Shown here: one piece after another, positions 11,796 to 25,300 of the stretch
Layout of the letters: each line of letters begins with the position of its first letter
Numbering within the stretch: the first letter of the stretch is position 1
Translations under genes and position numbers: made by a program
NCBI GenBank assembly: GCA_012295275.1
Contig: CM022671.1
Coordinates: 15,826,456 to 15,890,455, forward strand
Direction of reading: 5' to 3'
DNA from: Chrysomallon squamiferum
Taxonomy: Eukaryota > Mollusca > Gastropoda > Neomphalida > Peltospiridae
DNA: 64,000 bases
The notes under the pieces: model-generated
The model's input: the letters and a program-made list of their open reading frames with translations, nothing else
Database searches by the model: none
What the model was told of the DNA's origin: nothing

Positions 11796-14347
11796 AAACA
11801 AAATTGAAGTACAAAGGTTAATACTGAGTAAAACTAATTTATATTGTCATCTGAATACTCGGACTACTGAATAGTAATGCATGTAACATGAAAAATATCC
11901 ATTTGAAACCAGAGACTGAATGGTTTAATTAGAATTTATTTAATGATTTTTGTATTGCAGAGGGTGATAGTTGTGAATATGGATCAATGCAATTCTATGC
12001 ACTCTGTGGTTTGGGTGGAATATTGAGTTGTGGTATTACCCATACAGCTATTGTACCCCTGGATCTGGTGAAATGCAGGATCCAGGTGAATTCTGCAAAG
12101 TATGGCAATATCATCAAGGGATTCCGTGTCACTGTACAAGAAGAAGGTATGAGAGCACTGGGAAAAGGTTGGGCTCCTACTGCATTTGGTTACTCAGCTC
12201 AGGGTCTCTGCAAGTTTGGCTTTTATGAAATCTTCAAGATTTTCTACTCTGGACTCCTTGGAGAGGTAATAGCAGTGGCATTGACTACTTGTTTTTAATA
12301 AATTACAGTAAGTAAAATTTGCATTAAATTTTTTAGAAAGAATATCATCAAATCAATCTTTCAGAATTTGACATCACAAACATAATTATCTTTGAGATTT
12401 AACACTGGTGCACAGACGAAATGTTAGTGTAATAACAAGTATTTTTTTTCTGATAAGTGGATACTTAGTGTGTCATAAGCAATATTATTATGCAAGAAAG
12501 ATAATAAATAAGTAATGTATATATATTCCAGGAAAATACCTATTTGTGGAGAACATCACTGTATCTGGCTGCTAGTGCCTCAGCCGAGTTCTTTGCTGAT
12601 ATAGCTTTATGCCCTATGGAGGCAGTCAAAGTCCGCATCCAGACTCAGCCTGGCTGGAGTACAACATTAAGAGAGGGTCTTCCTAGAATAATGAGAGAAG
12701 AAGGATTTACTGGGTAATTACTGTTTTATCTTATGTACTTAGCAATTTTTGCCATCAGATAAGTCGTAATATTCAGACACTGTATATACTAACTGAAGTA
12801 ATATATATTTTGAATGCTGTTCACTTAAAACAGGCTTGACTATAATTTGAAATTGCTTGATCTAAAAGTTTTATTTGATTTTTAAATATTACTTCTGTGA
12901 AATTAAATGTGTCAGGTTTTAATAATAAAGGAAACAGAATTAGCTGTTTGAAGTAAACTTTTGTTAAATTAGATGGGTATAATGAATAGCTGATAGTAAA
13001 TTTTTTTAAAGTAAAATTATTAGTTAACATAATTTTCAGTTAAACTGAAACCTGAATGATGAATTATTTTTATTTTCCTCAGACTGTACAAAGGCCTAGT
13101 TCCACTTTGGGCCCGACAGATTCCCTACACAATGATGAAATTTGCATGTTTTGAACGCACAGTTGAAGCTCTGTACAAATTTGTTGTACCCAAACCAAGA
13201 TCAGAATGTTCAAAAGGAGAGCAGCTGGTAGTTACATTTGCTGCTGGGTATATAGGTATGCAGTAATATTTAATTTTGATAGATACTGTAAATAGCATAG
13301 TATTATGGCATTTAGGTAAAAATATTAGTATCGGATAACAATTTATATTTTGCAATTGTAAACATCCCAAATGCTGTTGATATAAAACTGATTTGAGTGG
13401 TGATCATAAAATCTAGTTTCCCATACTTGTTTCATTTCTTGATAATACTATTCAAGTTATGGGCATTTAAAGGTTAAGTCCATGTTAACTTCTAAAGTCA
13501 TCAAATCACATTTCTGATTATTAAAATTAATCACATGATGTTAATATTAAATAAAATAAAACCACTGAAGAGGTATGTTAAAAATAAATGTTTAAAAATA
13601 TCATTTTCGCATGAATTCCCCAAAACCGGGTGGGGGAAATGCAAGCATAAAGAATCAGACTTAATATTGTAGAAGATGCATAAATAAAAAAATTATATTT
13701 CTTTTTATTTCTAATGTCTTAAAAATTGCAATTCCTAAAGCAAAATGATTTTTGGTGTCAGTTTTTGTTTTTACATTGTTATATGTTAATTAATATAACT
13801 TTTTAATTGCAACAAATTTAGAACACAATAAAAACCTATTAAAACGTGTATGTTTTAATTTCAGCTGGTGTTTTCTGTGCCATTGTATCTCATCCAGCTG
13901 ACACAATTGTGTCCAAGCTGAATCAGGACAAAGGAAGCAACTTTATGACAGTTGCCAAAAATCTAGGATTGCTTGGTAAGTCTGAAAAAATATCACTTAC
14001 TATTGTTATAAAAGTTTTTTATGATCAAGTTTTTTTTTCTTTTTTTTTTTTTTATGAAAGAGGATTTTTTACCACTGGTTGAGAACATTTTATCTTTTTT
14101 GATTTTAACTTTGATGTTAATTTGATGTTAATTTTATCTTTTACCATTTGAATAAAATGTTTTTTCAACTACTGCAGGTATGTGGAAGGGTCTGTTCCCG
14201 AGAATCATCATGATTGGTACACTGACTGCACTGCAGTGGTTCATCTACGACTCGGTCAAGGTTTACTTCCGTCTGCCACGACCACCACCACCCGAAATGC
14301 CAGAATCTTTGAAACGCAAGATGGGCCTCGTACCAGAGAAACAGTGA
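11444..14347 (+). CDS. SLC25A3: Mitochondrial phosphate carrier protein
   Basis: Six exons: 11444-11564, 11961-12265, 12532-12713, 13083-13255, 13865-13975, 14178-14347; 1062 nt, 353 aa, all introns GT-AG. The carrier moves inorganic phosphate with protons (or against hydroxide) across the inner mitochondrial membrane to feed ATP synthesis. Three mitochondrial-carrier repeats are visible, each with its signature: PLDLVK at residues 73-78, PMEAVK at 170-175 and PADTIVSK at 271-278. Family-typical stretches include [21 protein letters not shown] and [21 protein letters not shown] (the latter with GLVP before it) and the C-terminal [20 protein letters not shown]. The N-terminal 40 residues ([20 protein letters not shown]...) serve as targeting region. 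Only one version of the second exon is seen, so I find no sign of the mutually exclusive exon pair known in vertebrates. Confidence 0.97.
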
Positions 14348-16998
14348 TGTTTAGGCACAATAGGAAATTAAGAGACTTTGGTGTCAGTTATTTATAGGAT
14401 TAATGGTGACAATTATGTTTCTAAGAAGAGATCAAAGTCTTTGTTTAAAAAAAAAAAAAAAAAAAAAAAGTAATAATAATTGTAAGATATGACTATTTTT
14501 GCTCTGTTGGAACAAAGACTTATGACCCATTCTGAAAAACAGCACCTGGTGTGTTGTCAGTAAATTAAAAATAATAGATTTGTTTGGTGTGTCAATTTTG
14601 AAATTTTTATCTTTTGTATGACAGTACTTTGTATTCATTAAGTTTTATAGCATTTTAGATTTTTAAGACTGGGTTTTCTGTAAAATAATGACAAAATTAT
14701 CATCAGTGACTCATTTTAACTCTACATTTGCAGTGTTAACTTTTCTCTAACCAGAATCAATCCCAGTCTGATAAATCAGTTTCTAATCAAGAGATTTATT
14801 TTTAATAGTGTAGCACAAATCTGATATCAGTATTTATAATATGAAAATGTACCCAAGATAAGCTATTCATTGCTTCTCCTGAGTCGATATGGTTATCAAG
14901 ACAGAGCTGAACATTTTTTTTCAGTGAATTTATTTTCAAAAATGACCAATTTTATAAGCTTCGCAGTTTCTGGACAAACGTTAAAAATAGCATAAATAGC
15001 ATCAGGAAATATATAAAAAAAAAAATGATGAAATTGTATAGTAATAATTATTTTGGCCTGGATACTTAAGTTACAAGTTGGTCTTTTTTCAGGTCTTCAT
15101 TTAGGACAGCAAAGAAAAAAATATATTTTGTTTAATACAAATCTACATGTATAACGATGGTTTTCATGTTACATAATTCAGACTTGTTGCACAATGAAAT
15201 AAAATTCTGGGTGTGAATTGCCTAAACAAGATCATGGTGTTTACTTTTTTTTTCTTTTGTTGACGTCCTGAAATTACGATTATAATCATATAAAAATTTA
15301 GAATGCATATTGTTTATCGCTACCCTTTATCTTAAAATGTTAATAAACCACTTAAATACTACTGACTTCATTTTTGAAGAGAAAAAAAGCTAATCACATA
15401 ACTGCTAGAGGGTGTTATGGGCACTGTCACCATTTTTTTTTTTTTTTTTAAAGTAATGTCAATGCATGTTTGTGACATCTCATTAAAAAAAAATAGGACA
15501 GAAATCTTCATTTTTAAATAATTTCTTTATTTATGTTTGTAGAAATAGTGAAAGTTATAAAACTGGTAAATAAATGTTCATACGATTGACCATGTAGTAA
15601 AACAAAACAAAAAAGATGTAATATTCAAAAGAATTTTATTAAAAAAAAAAATAATATTTTTGCTAATAAAATAATAAAAATGAATAAAGTTTAAATGTAC
15701 AACATATAAAACATTATGTCTAGAGAATTAAAAGCTATAATATAAATGGATATTTATGTATACATGTACATAAAAAATCTAAAACATTCTGACTACACTT
15801 TTAAGGTCCAATTTATTTCTGATGTCATGTCAGTTAGGAGGTCAAAAATACATTTTTTTACAGGGCTCTAAAGCCAGATCTATGCATGGGCAGACAAATA
15901 TGTTTTATTAACAGTTAAAAATCATTTTAAAAAAGAAAAAAGGTAGACATTATCCATGAAATTAAACTAGTTATACAGAAAATTTAATTTGGTTTGCTGA
16001 AAGAGTGATCAAGACATCTGAAATTCCTTTCTTTTATTACTTTTAGGAAAACTGACTAGATTAAAAATGTCTTTCAAAGCATGTGCACCAAAATCAATTG
16101 TTTTCTGTTTATTATTAACCTTTACACAAGAGTATGTGTTATAAAATACTTTTCAGTAAATAATTATATAATTATTCTATTTATTTTTGTATCTTTATAA
16201 ATACATTTAAGGAAAATAAAATCTTCCAAATGAAATGGTGAAGTAAACAATCATTTGTTTTAATTATCAGAAGTAAATGACATCTAAAATTGTTAGTAAT
16301 TTTTCACACAATGAATTTTAAAAGAAAAAAGTTTTAAAATCCATCAAAAGTAATAACATGAAACAAGCAACAATAAATATATTCAAGAAATGTTAATCAT
16401 TTTCTGTTGAGCATTAAGTTATTTAAGCACTGATATTATGACATATAAGCTTAGACATTTTAGACAACAGGATTTCTTTTGGAAGGAAACATTTTAAAAT
16501 GTCAACAGCAGGAACATAAAAAAAAAAACCCATACAGCTGTAGCAACAAACTAAATATGATGAAATGTATTTAGAAAACTGTGCATTTTCTGAAAATCAT
16601 TGGAATCAAACCACATAATCTATTTTTATTTTTATTCATTTTGAATTCCTTTTTTCATACTGGCCACTTTAATCGTCGGGATTTAGTCATAACTACTGTC
16701 AATGTTTATTTAAAACATATATCAAACATCAAGGTCTTTTTCTAAAGACTTCATTAAAAAATACATATATATAAAATGGATTATAAACTTTTAATATATA
16801 AATTCATGCATAAGACTAAACTAAAAACACAGATTTTGTTTTAAAGCCGTGTTACTAGGTCACACTGATTCACATCACAAAGTACGAAAGACAAAATATA
16901 AATAATAAATGAGCTAAAATGAACACATGCAAATGAATAACATATTGATAACATACACGGTCTTAGTAAGAAATGCTAAAGTTACATTTTGGCAGAGA
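14348..16998. other. Convergent 3' flanks of SLC25A3 and the laminin gene
   Basis: No coding exon is visible. The interval should hold the 3' UTRs of two convergent genes. It contains A/T homopolymers (14445-14469, 15432-15450) and several AATAAA/TTTATT motifs. The exact transcript ends cannot be decided from sequence alone. Confidence 0.5.
15198..15203 (+). terminator. Candidate SLC25A3 polyadenylation signal
   Basis: AATAAA about 850 bases after the SLC25A3 stop, followed by a GGTGTG and T-rich stretch (about 15210-15260) that would suit a downstream element. Other AATAAA motifs closer to the stop are possible. Confidence 0.35.
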
Positions 16999-19307
16999 TT
17001 AACAGTTCCTGTACTTGTCAGATCGTATTCTGATAGCTTTCAGATATTCATCCATTCTTCTGTTTAAGCCATCAATCATTCCAGACAGCTCTACTAATGT
17101 CTTTTCATTTTTCACAAAGTCTTGTTGTATACCTGAAAAGAAAAAAAAGGTTAATGATAATAATTTAATTCTAGACTAAAGTTTAACTGGTGCATAAAAT
17201 GTGTTTATTCAGAAAAGTGATTTAATATGAAGAATATGAATTGCAAAAAACACTTCAGAGCTGTAGTAAATCAACACAATTGGATACTGATGTTTCTGTA
17301 TTTATTTTATCAAATATTTTTAAAGACATCTTTTTACGACTAAAGAAACTAAATGTAATACAAAGAAAAATACTGCTGAGTTTAATTGAATAGCCAGATA
17401 ATCTTGGAAACAAAAATTTAATAGTAATAAATTCTAATTACTGTTATATTTTGGATAAGATCACTGAACTATTATTTCAGCATCTGAGTATGCAGTACAT
17501 ACATCTTTTTGACTGACTGAAAAGCTCTTTTATCATTAAATTATAAACTACCCAATGGTATAAAAAAAAACAATTCATTAATATTCACATTATGGGCTTT
17601 TCATATACTATGAAATTAGAAAACAAGTTGGTAATGGTGCTTACTCTTTAACTTGTCAAACTTATTCAGTGTATCTGCTGCCAAATTATCTGCCCTTTTC
17701 TTGAGTGCAACTGCTCTCGCCTGAGCTTCTGATGTCATGTTATACTTTGTGTTAAGCTGACCAGATGTATCTTGGTATATCTTATCAAGATCTTTAGCAT
17801 TCTAAAACATTAAATCAGTTTAATTACAAAAAATTCAATTTATATACAATTCTATTTTATTTTTAATATATTTTTCACTGCTCGTATATGTATAGCTGAA
17901 TGGCTGAATATAATTATTATTTTTTATCTGAATAAAACATTTTTTTTTTTAATGATTTGTATTTCTAGTGCAATGAATAAAATTTTTATTATTATTCACA
18001 GTAATTCTGCTAGTACTGTTAAATATATAAAATTCTAAGTAATTTCTATATGTAAAAATGTATTATATATCACTCATATGAATAAAAACTATGTAAATAG
18101 ATAGTTAAAATTAACTTTATTTCAGCTATTTATCCAAACATTTACCTGTTCTGCTTTGTCAGTTAAATCAGCTGCTTCTTGAGCAGCCTTCTCAGCCATA
18201 TTCACATCAATCTCATTCTGAATGTACTGCTTCTTCAAATCCTGCAGTCGAGCCTTCAGTTCATTAATGATCTTCATACTGTTAGATGATATATCTGCAG
18301 CTGCTGTGGTTTCAGACTCAATCTAATGTAACAAGTATATAGTAAGGTTGACTTTACAACAGACGTTAAATTTCATAATTTGATAAAACTTTCTTTAGTA
18401 TATTAAAGCTGTTAAATATTAGTTATTGCTAGTATCTGTTAATATTTTTTTAATTCAGTATCAATTTTATTGTTGTCCTACTGTTCAATATTTATAATGT
18501 GTCCATAATAGTCTGATAAAAATTAAAAAGGCTAATGCAATAAAGAAAATCAGTCAATATGAGAAAATTGTATATGTTAACCATTGTCAGGTCTTGCTGA
18601 GCATCTTCAATGTTTTGTTCGGCTTTTTTAATAGCTTTTTCAGCCTCTTCTTGAGCCACTTTGGCACCTTCCAGAGCTTTGCGGATGTCTTCTGCTGTGT
18701 TAAGAACAGCCGATGCATCATTACTGAATATTAAAAGAATGAAATTTTCTTATTCCAAATCAATTGTAGATTATCTGCATCTTAGCAGATGCGTGTACTC
18801 ATGAATGCACAATAAATATATATTTATTTTTAATTAAAAGGTATGAAACTATTTTGTGGTTCTGCAAGTTGTATTCTATATAAACTGATAATGTAAAAAA
18901 AAAGGAGATAGTTTCAGGATAAGTCAAGACATAATGAAGAAAAAGGTATTAAAAGTCACTAAAAAGAAATATCTATTATTTATCCTGACATGTTTCTGAC
19001 ATGTTACATACAAATTGTTAAATAATAAACTCACGCTGCTGAATCTGCTCGTTGCTTCAACCTCTTTGCTAAAGCTAGATCATCTCGAGTGTCCTCCAAG
19101 ATGGAATCAATGTCCTGGAGACCCTGGATAGTCTGGTTTATTTTATCAGCGAGATTCTGAATTTGTTTTGGTGTCAGGGAAATACTTATAGCCAAGACCT
19201 CCTTAGCAACCTTGAGAAATAAATTTAAAAAAACATTTGAAAGAGATAAATAACATTCATTATATTTTTATCTACTGGATTCAGAATAAATGATGTGTTT
19301 TCTTAAT

Positions 19308-19344
<37 letters not shown>

Positions 19345-22300
19345 TCACTCACTCACTGACACACACACACACACACAGATACACTCGACAGACTCACACA
19401 TACATGATATATTTTTGTAATTGTTGGATTTGGAATTTCAAACTGAACATGTGTAATCATGATAACGTAGGTGTGAAATATTCCCTCCTAATAAAAGATC
19501 AGGTTAACTAACAAAACATCTGGTTACAGTACTTTTCAAAAGTATGTTAAATAACGTCTATCTAGTAAAGAATGCTGCTCTTACTGATTCAATATCATCA
19601 GGAGAAGCCCGTTTGTCATGGAGGAAGTCTCGGATGTTATTAAACAGTGTTTCCAGTGATGATCGTGCTGCTTCTGACTGGTTTTTGGCATTCAGAGCCA
19701 AATCATATGCCATTTTAGCATCTACCTTAGCCTCCTCTGCATTGTGTTTAGCCTGTTGTATCTGGAAAAAAGAAAAAAAAAAAGGAATTTGAGAAAAATT
19801 TGTTAGAAAACAATTTTTTATATTCTACATATTATTAAAAACACTGAATCATAGACAGACTTTACAATTTGTGACTTGTAATATTAGCTTTCGTTGTGTC
19901 TGTTGAATCATACAAAGAAAAAGTCCATACATGCTTTGCACAATTTAGCTACAAAATCTGTCTTACAAAACCTATTTAATTACTGTAGTGTAATAAAATT
20001 AACTAAAGTATATATTTGAAAACAATTATTTAATAACTATGTAAACTGTATATTCTCTCTATTTTTTAAGTAAACTGTGCTTTTTATGCAAAAAGCAAAC
20101 CATACAACTAAAATACCAGCAGGTGTCTTCAGGTAACCTCAATGAAAAGTTCTTGTTTTATTATAAAACATAAATTGTTTCTGAGCACACATATAATAAA
20201 TTCAGAGATGATAACTGTATAATCAACTGCATATTAAAACTTACTTCTGTCAGCAAAGTGGTGGCTTTCTCTTCCTTCATGGTCAACAACTCTGAGGCCT
20301 GCTTAGACAACTGCAGAGCATTATCAGCCTTGGTGACAGCTCCATCTCCACAACTTGGACCACCACATCGATTACATCCACCACCACCACAAACATCATC
20401 ACAAGGATCTCCAGGCTGCCCACAAACCTGTAAAGAAAAATGAGATTACCTTTTTTGAACTTCATTATTTTTCTCAAATAAATACTAACAAAAAAATAGT
20501 GATGATTCTATAGTCTTATAGGTAATCATTTCACATTAAGCATGCCTATCTTTTTTAGAAATAACTAACCAGTTTTTCTGGAGTGTGATTTTCAAAAATA
20601 TGTGGAATAAAAAACATTATTTGAAGGTTGGGCATTTTATTTAGAATTGAATTCTTATTATAACATGTTTACACAAGTTCCATTTCTATTGTAATTAGTA
20701 TTTGAGATTAATAATAAATTTAATTGCTTTCTTATTCAAAAAAAGAAAAAAAAAAAAAGTTTATAGACTGAATTTCTCACCATTTGGTTAAGGGTGGACA
20801 GTCTTCCACCTAGATCTGAAATCTTGCCATCCATGTCATTTAAAGATTCTTTGTTCTGTTTCAGTTTTTCATCAAAATCCCTCTTTCTCTGGTTTATGAG
20901 ATTCTCCACTTGTTGTCGTGTTCGCTCAGACTGTGAAATCAGTGGCCTAGTCCCATCCACTTTGCGCTGTGCCTCCTGGGATTTCAGCTTTGCCTCTTTT
21001 ATGATGTTGAAAGCACCTGTAACATACAATACAACAATGTAAAAATACATTGACTATAATTAATGGTGTGATTCAAATTAACTTCATGATGAAATTATAT
21101 TTTTAGTGTACTTTTAGATAAAATATTTTAAAAAAAAAAAACGTTATACATGGGTTTCCCCTTGTTTTGTTTTTTTAAATGATTTTAATTATACATATCA
21201 TTTAAACAGAAAAAGAAAAAGAAACATGTATTAATTGATATATATTTATGATTTGTTAGTGGCATTATAAATCAAAAGGAACATAAAAATAATGTAAATA
21301 TGAGAAAAATTAGATTTCCCAAATAACTTTGAATCTAAAGATCTTATTTTTAAAGCTAACAAAATGGAAAGAATGTTAAAATTTTATGTACACCATATTA
21401 ATTTATACAATGGAAATTTGGTATTATTTTGACATTTTATTCAAAACAGTTCAACTTGCCCTCAACATCCCTGGCTTGTATTTCAGTAGCATTGTTTCTC
21501 AGTTGTTCAGCAGCTTTTTTCAGATCATTCACTCTCTGTTTCAGTGCAGCAATCTTGTTATTGCCAATCTGTACGCGGGCAGTTGTATTACTTAGCTCTT
21601 TGTCTATGTTATTCAGCATTTTATTGTTATCTGTTAGATTTTTTCTGAAATTTTAAAACAATAATAATAAATAAATAAATTAAATGTAAAATCCATTTAA
21701 TTTATTTCATTATATGAATAAGATAAATTCCTCTTTTTTTTCGAATTAATTTAATGCAAATAAAAGTCAGTGAAAAATTTGTAAGAGGAATGTTAATGAG
21801 TTTGTCTGCAATAAACTGGTCCCATCTGATAGACCTGTCTCACTTGCAGAATATTAAAATAAATCTGTGAAAAGTATTGTTAATTCTTATAAGTATCCTC
21901 TCTATCTCATGAAATAATTATTTCTCAATTATTTTGAAGACAAATCATTTACAATTATACAATATATACAACTAACCTGATGTTATCCAGCATTGTTTCT
22001 ATGTCTTTGACATCAATTTTAGTTATATTTGCACTATCCAGAATGTGCCTTATTTCATTAATGTTATTTTGCATTTGTTTGAATTCATCATCAAATGCTT
22101 TTATAGCACCTGTCACAGAAATGTTGTTGGCTGTTTCCACAAGATTCTGAGTCTGATCTGTAAAATAATCCAAAAATTAATTTTTGTAAGAATTAAAACC
22201 AAAGAAAATATATTATTTAAAATATTTTGTAATCATAGTTTGCATTGTTACCAAAGATACTCTATCATAATTCAAAACTTATTGTACCACTAATATGTTA

Positions 22301-25300
22301 AATATGAAATACAAATTAAAAAATATATATATATATGGATAAAGTTAATGACAGTTTAAACGAAAATAAATTGTTTGCATGCTTTGTTCTTATACATAAG
22401 CAATTCAATGCAGCTTTTAAGAATGACAAATTATTTCTTTACTGATTTAGATTACAAGTTTTAGGCCTGCAGTATCATAAATATAGTAAATACTGCAGTT
22501 AACATTTTGATTCTGGTACTGAAATTTCTATCAACTCAAATGCATAAATACCTCTGAGCTCTCTAACAATTCGATCCCAATTATCAAAGCATTCACCACA
22601 TGGTTTACAATGTGGAAGTTCACCAGTGGTTCCTCTAGCACAGGTATCACATTTATAACCTGTAACACCCTGCATGCATTTACACTGTCCAGTACGACGA
22701 TCGCACTGCATGGATGAAGATCCTTGAGGGTTACAATCACAGGCTGCAAATAATTTTTAAAAATGCATTAAAACCAAAATCTTAAAACAATAATATAAAC
22801 AAAAATGGTTTCTAATGTCAGCTGTATTGAAGTTTAAAATTAGATTTAAAAACAAAAATAAAATAAATATAAAAATAATAATAATGATAATGGAAAAATG
22901 AATCAAAACTCATAGACATATGCCTACTGTAATAAAACAAAACAAAAAAAGATTTCTAGAAATGATTGGAATTACCTCTAAGCAAAAATAAAATTGTAAT
23001 AAATATATAAACTTTAAACTCACGATAACACTGATGATTAGGGTCTCCCCAGAAGAAATCTTCACAGTCACTACATGTTCGTCCACCTCGGCCTGCTTTA
23101 CAAGAACATTGACCTTCAAGCTTAAAAAAATATAAAATATTTAAAAACCAAAATAAAAAAAAATAAAGAATAACAAAAAACAAACTAGCAAATAAAGTAA
23201 TATTTACCTTAAGTATATTTTACAGAATGTGCTGTCTGCTTGAAAACTACAAGCTGCTTTAATATAACTAATAATTAACATGATGTAAAATTTGAAAATC
23301 TGAGGTCCATATCACAGCATTAGATTGATTATGATGCATCTAATTTCACACCCATAATATTTAATAACCAAGCAATATTTTTGAGGTTTACCTGAGTGCA
23401 ATCATCTGAGTGGGATCCAGTAGGATCACAACTACAGGCATCACATCCTCGACCGCTAGCAAGGTTCCAGTGCCTTGGAGCACATCTGTCACATGACAGA
23501 CCAATGACATTTGGCAGGCATGGACACTGGCCAGTACGTCGGTCACATTCACCAGCAGCAGAATTTGTTCCGAGACTATTGCAGACACATCCTTAAAAAT
23601 GCAATGAGAATTATACCTAGCAATATTTAATTTGATAGTAATATTTTTAAAGGCAATACTGAAGAAATTTTTTAATTGTTTATATCTATGTAGATAACTC
23701 ATAGGTAGCAATAAAAACATATAAAAATAGTAACAGGGGGTCACATTCATACCAATTAACATTTTTAAAATTAATTTAATAAAAATGTTATATTAGCATT
23801 ACAAGATAGAATGCTGCATTTTTTCCATAATAGAAACTAGAATTTGTAATAGAAATAAAATTTAAAAACTACATATAATAGTAATAGAAATGGTTACTGT
23901 ATCATTTTTACAAGAAATATGGTAAAGCAAAATCAGTTTATACTAACGTTTACAGTCTTGGTTGGTGGCATCACCATAGTAACCAGCAATGCAATGTTCA
24001 CAGCTAAAACCTTCTGAATTGTAGAGACATTTTAAACATTCTCCTGTAGAGGCATCACAATTTCCTGGTCTGTCAGGATCAATGTTGTTATTACAGAAAC
24101 ATGGCTCACATGTTCCACCAGGTTGTAATGGATTCCCAAAATAGTTTGTAGCACATCTATCACAACTTTCACCTGATAAAATTTTGATTAAAAAACAGGT
24201 TTTGGTTATTTTGTATTTAAAACAAAAATCAAACTAGTAACTTCTATTATTTAATTTTCTAACTTGTCAGTGATGATATTAAATATGCAGTAAACAAATT
24301 TTTATTAAATTAAAATTAAAAACAATTTAAAAAGTAATTGTAGGTTTATTTTTCTCCAGGCTGTTAGTATAAGTATAAGAAATAATTTGTTTTATTACAA
24401 TAATTACAATACATCTATACACACACAGATACACAGATAATGTTTTTCTAAAAATGTGCAAAAAGCTTAAAATTTATGTTGAAAATGCAGGGTCACACAA
24501 CTGAATTCTAATCTTGAAAACAGGTAAATGTTATCAATATATTCCTTTTCCTGAATGGAGGATAAAAGCTTAATATTTAGTTGCCTGAAGGTTCAAAATA
24601 CTAAGTTATATAACTGTATTCTAACCTTGATATCCAGGAAGACAATGGCAAATGACAGACTGTGTGCGACGATCCAAACTGCAAGTACTGGCATGCTGAT
24701 TGTTTGAGGTAGGTCCACCTGGACACAAACATGGCTTGCAGGGAATACCAACACCAAGCCTAGGATCACCATAGTACCCATCTGTACATCTAGAAAAAAA
24801 CACAAAAAACCCACATTTGTATGTCTTTAAAAAAGTCACTTAACTCACTCCTAAATTACCTTTCAAAATTTAATACATTTACTTAATGTTATAGCAATGT
24901 GCTTCAAAAATGATTTTACATTTGACACTACCGTGATCTTACAAAAAAACAAAAAAAAACTCTTTTGACAGGTTATTTTAGTTTTTAAGAATAACCATTT
25001 AAAATAAAAATGTGTTGCAGCTGCAAACCCACCTCTCACAACTATTGCCAGCTGTGTAGTTTCTGCAGCGCAAACACTGACCACTCAGATTGTCACATTC
25101 GTCTGCATTTCCATTACATGAGCATGGCCGACACTGTGGGAATCCCCAGAAGCCTCTGTCACAAGAATCACACATCCGACCAAAGGCATTGGCTATACAC
25201 GAACACTGTCCAGTCTGTTCATTACAGAAATTGTCTCTTGATCCAATGTTGTGGCAGTTACAGGCTGCAATTAAATATAGAAATAAATAAATATTAAATA

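Noticed and set aside
17440-17475. Sequence resembling the right end of the MITE family (TTTTGGATAAGATCACTGAAC)
   Set aside because: No matching left end or interior about 290 bp away; the short match could be chance.
20258-20443. Plus-strand frame rich in proline and serine at 20.3 kb, and similar antisense frames across laminin exons (for example 23396-23596, 25010-25297)
   Set aside because: Antisense shadows of laminin exons on the minus strand.
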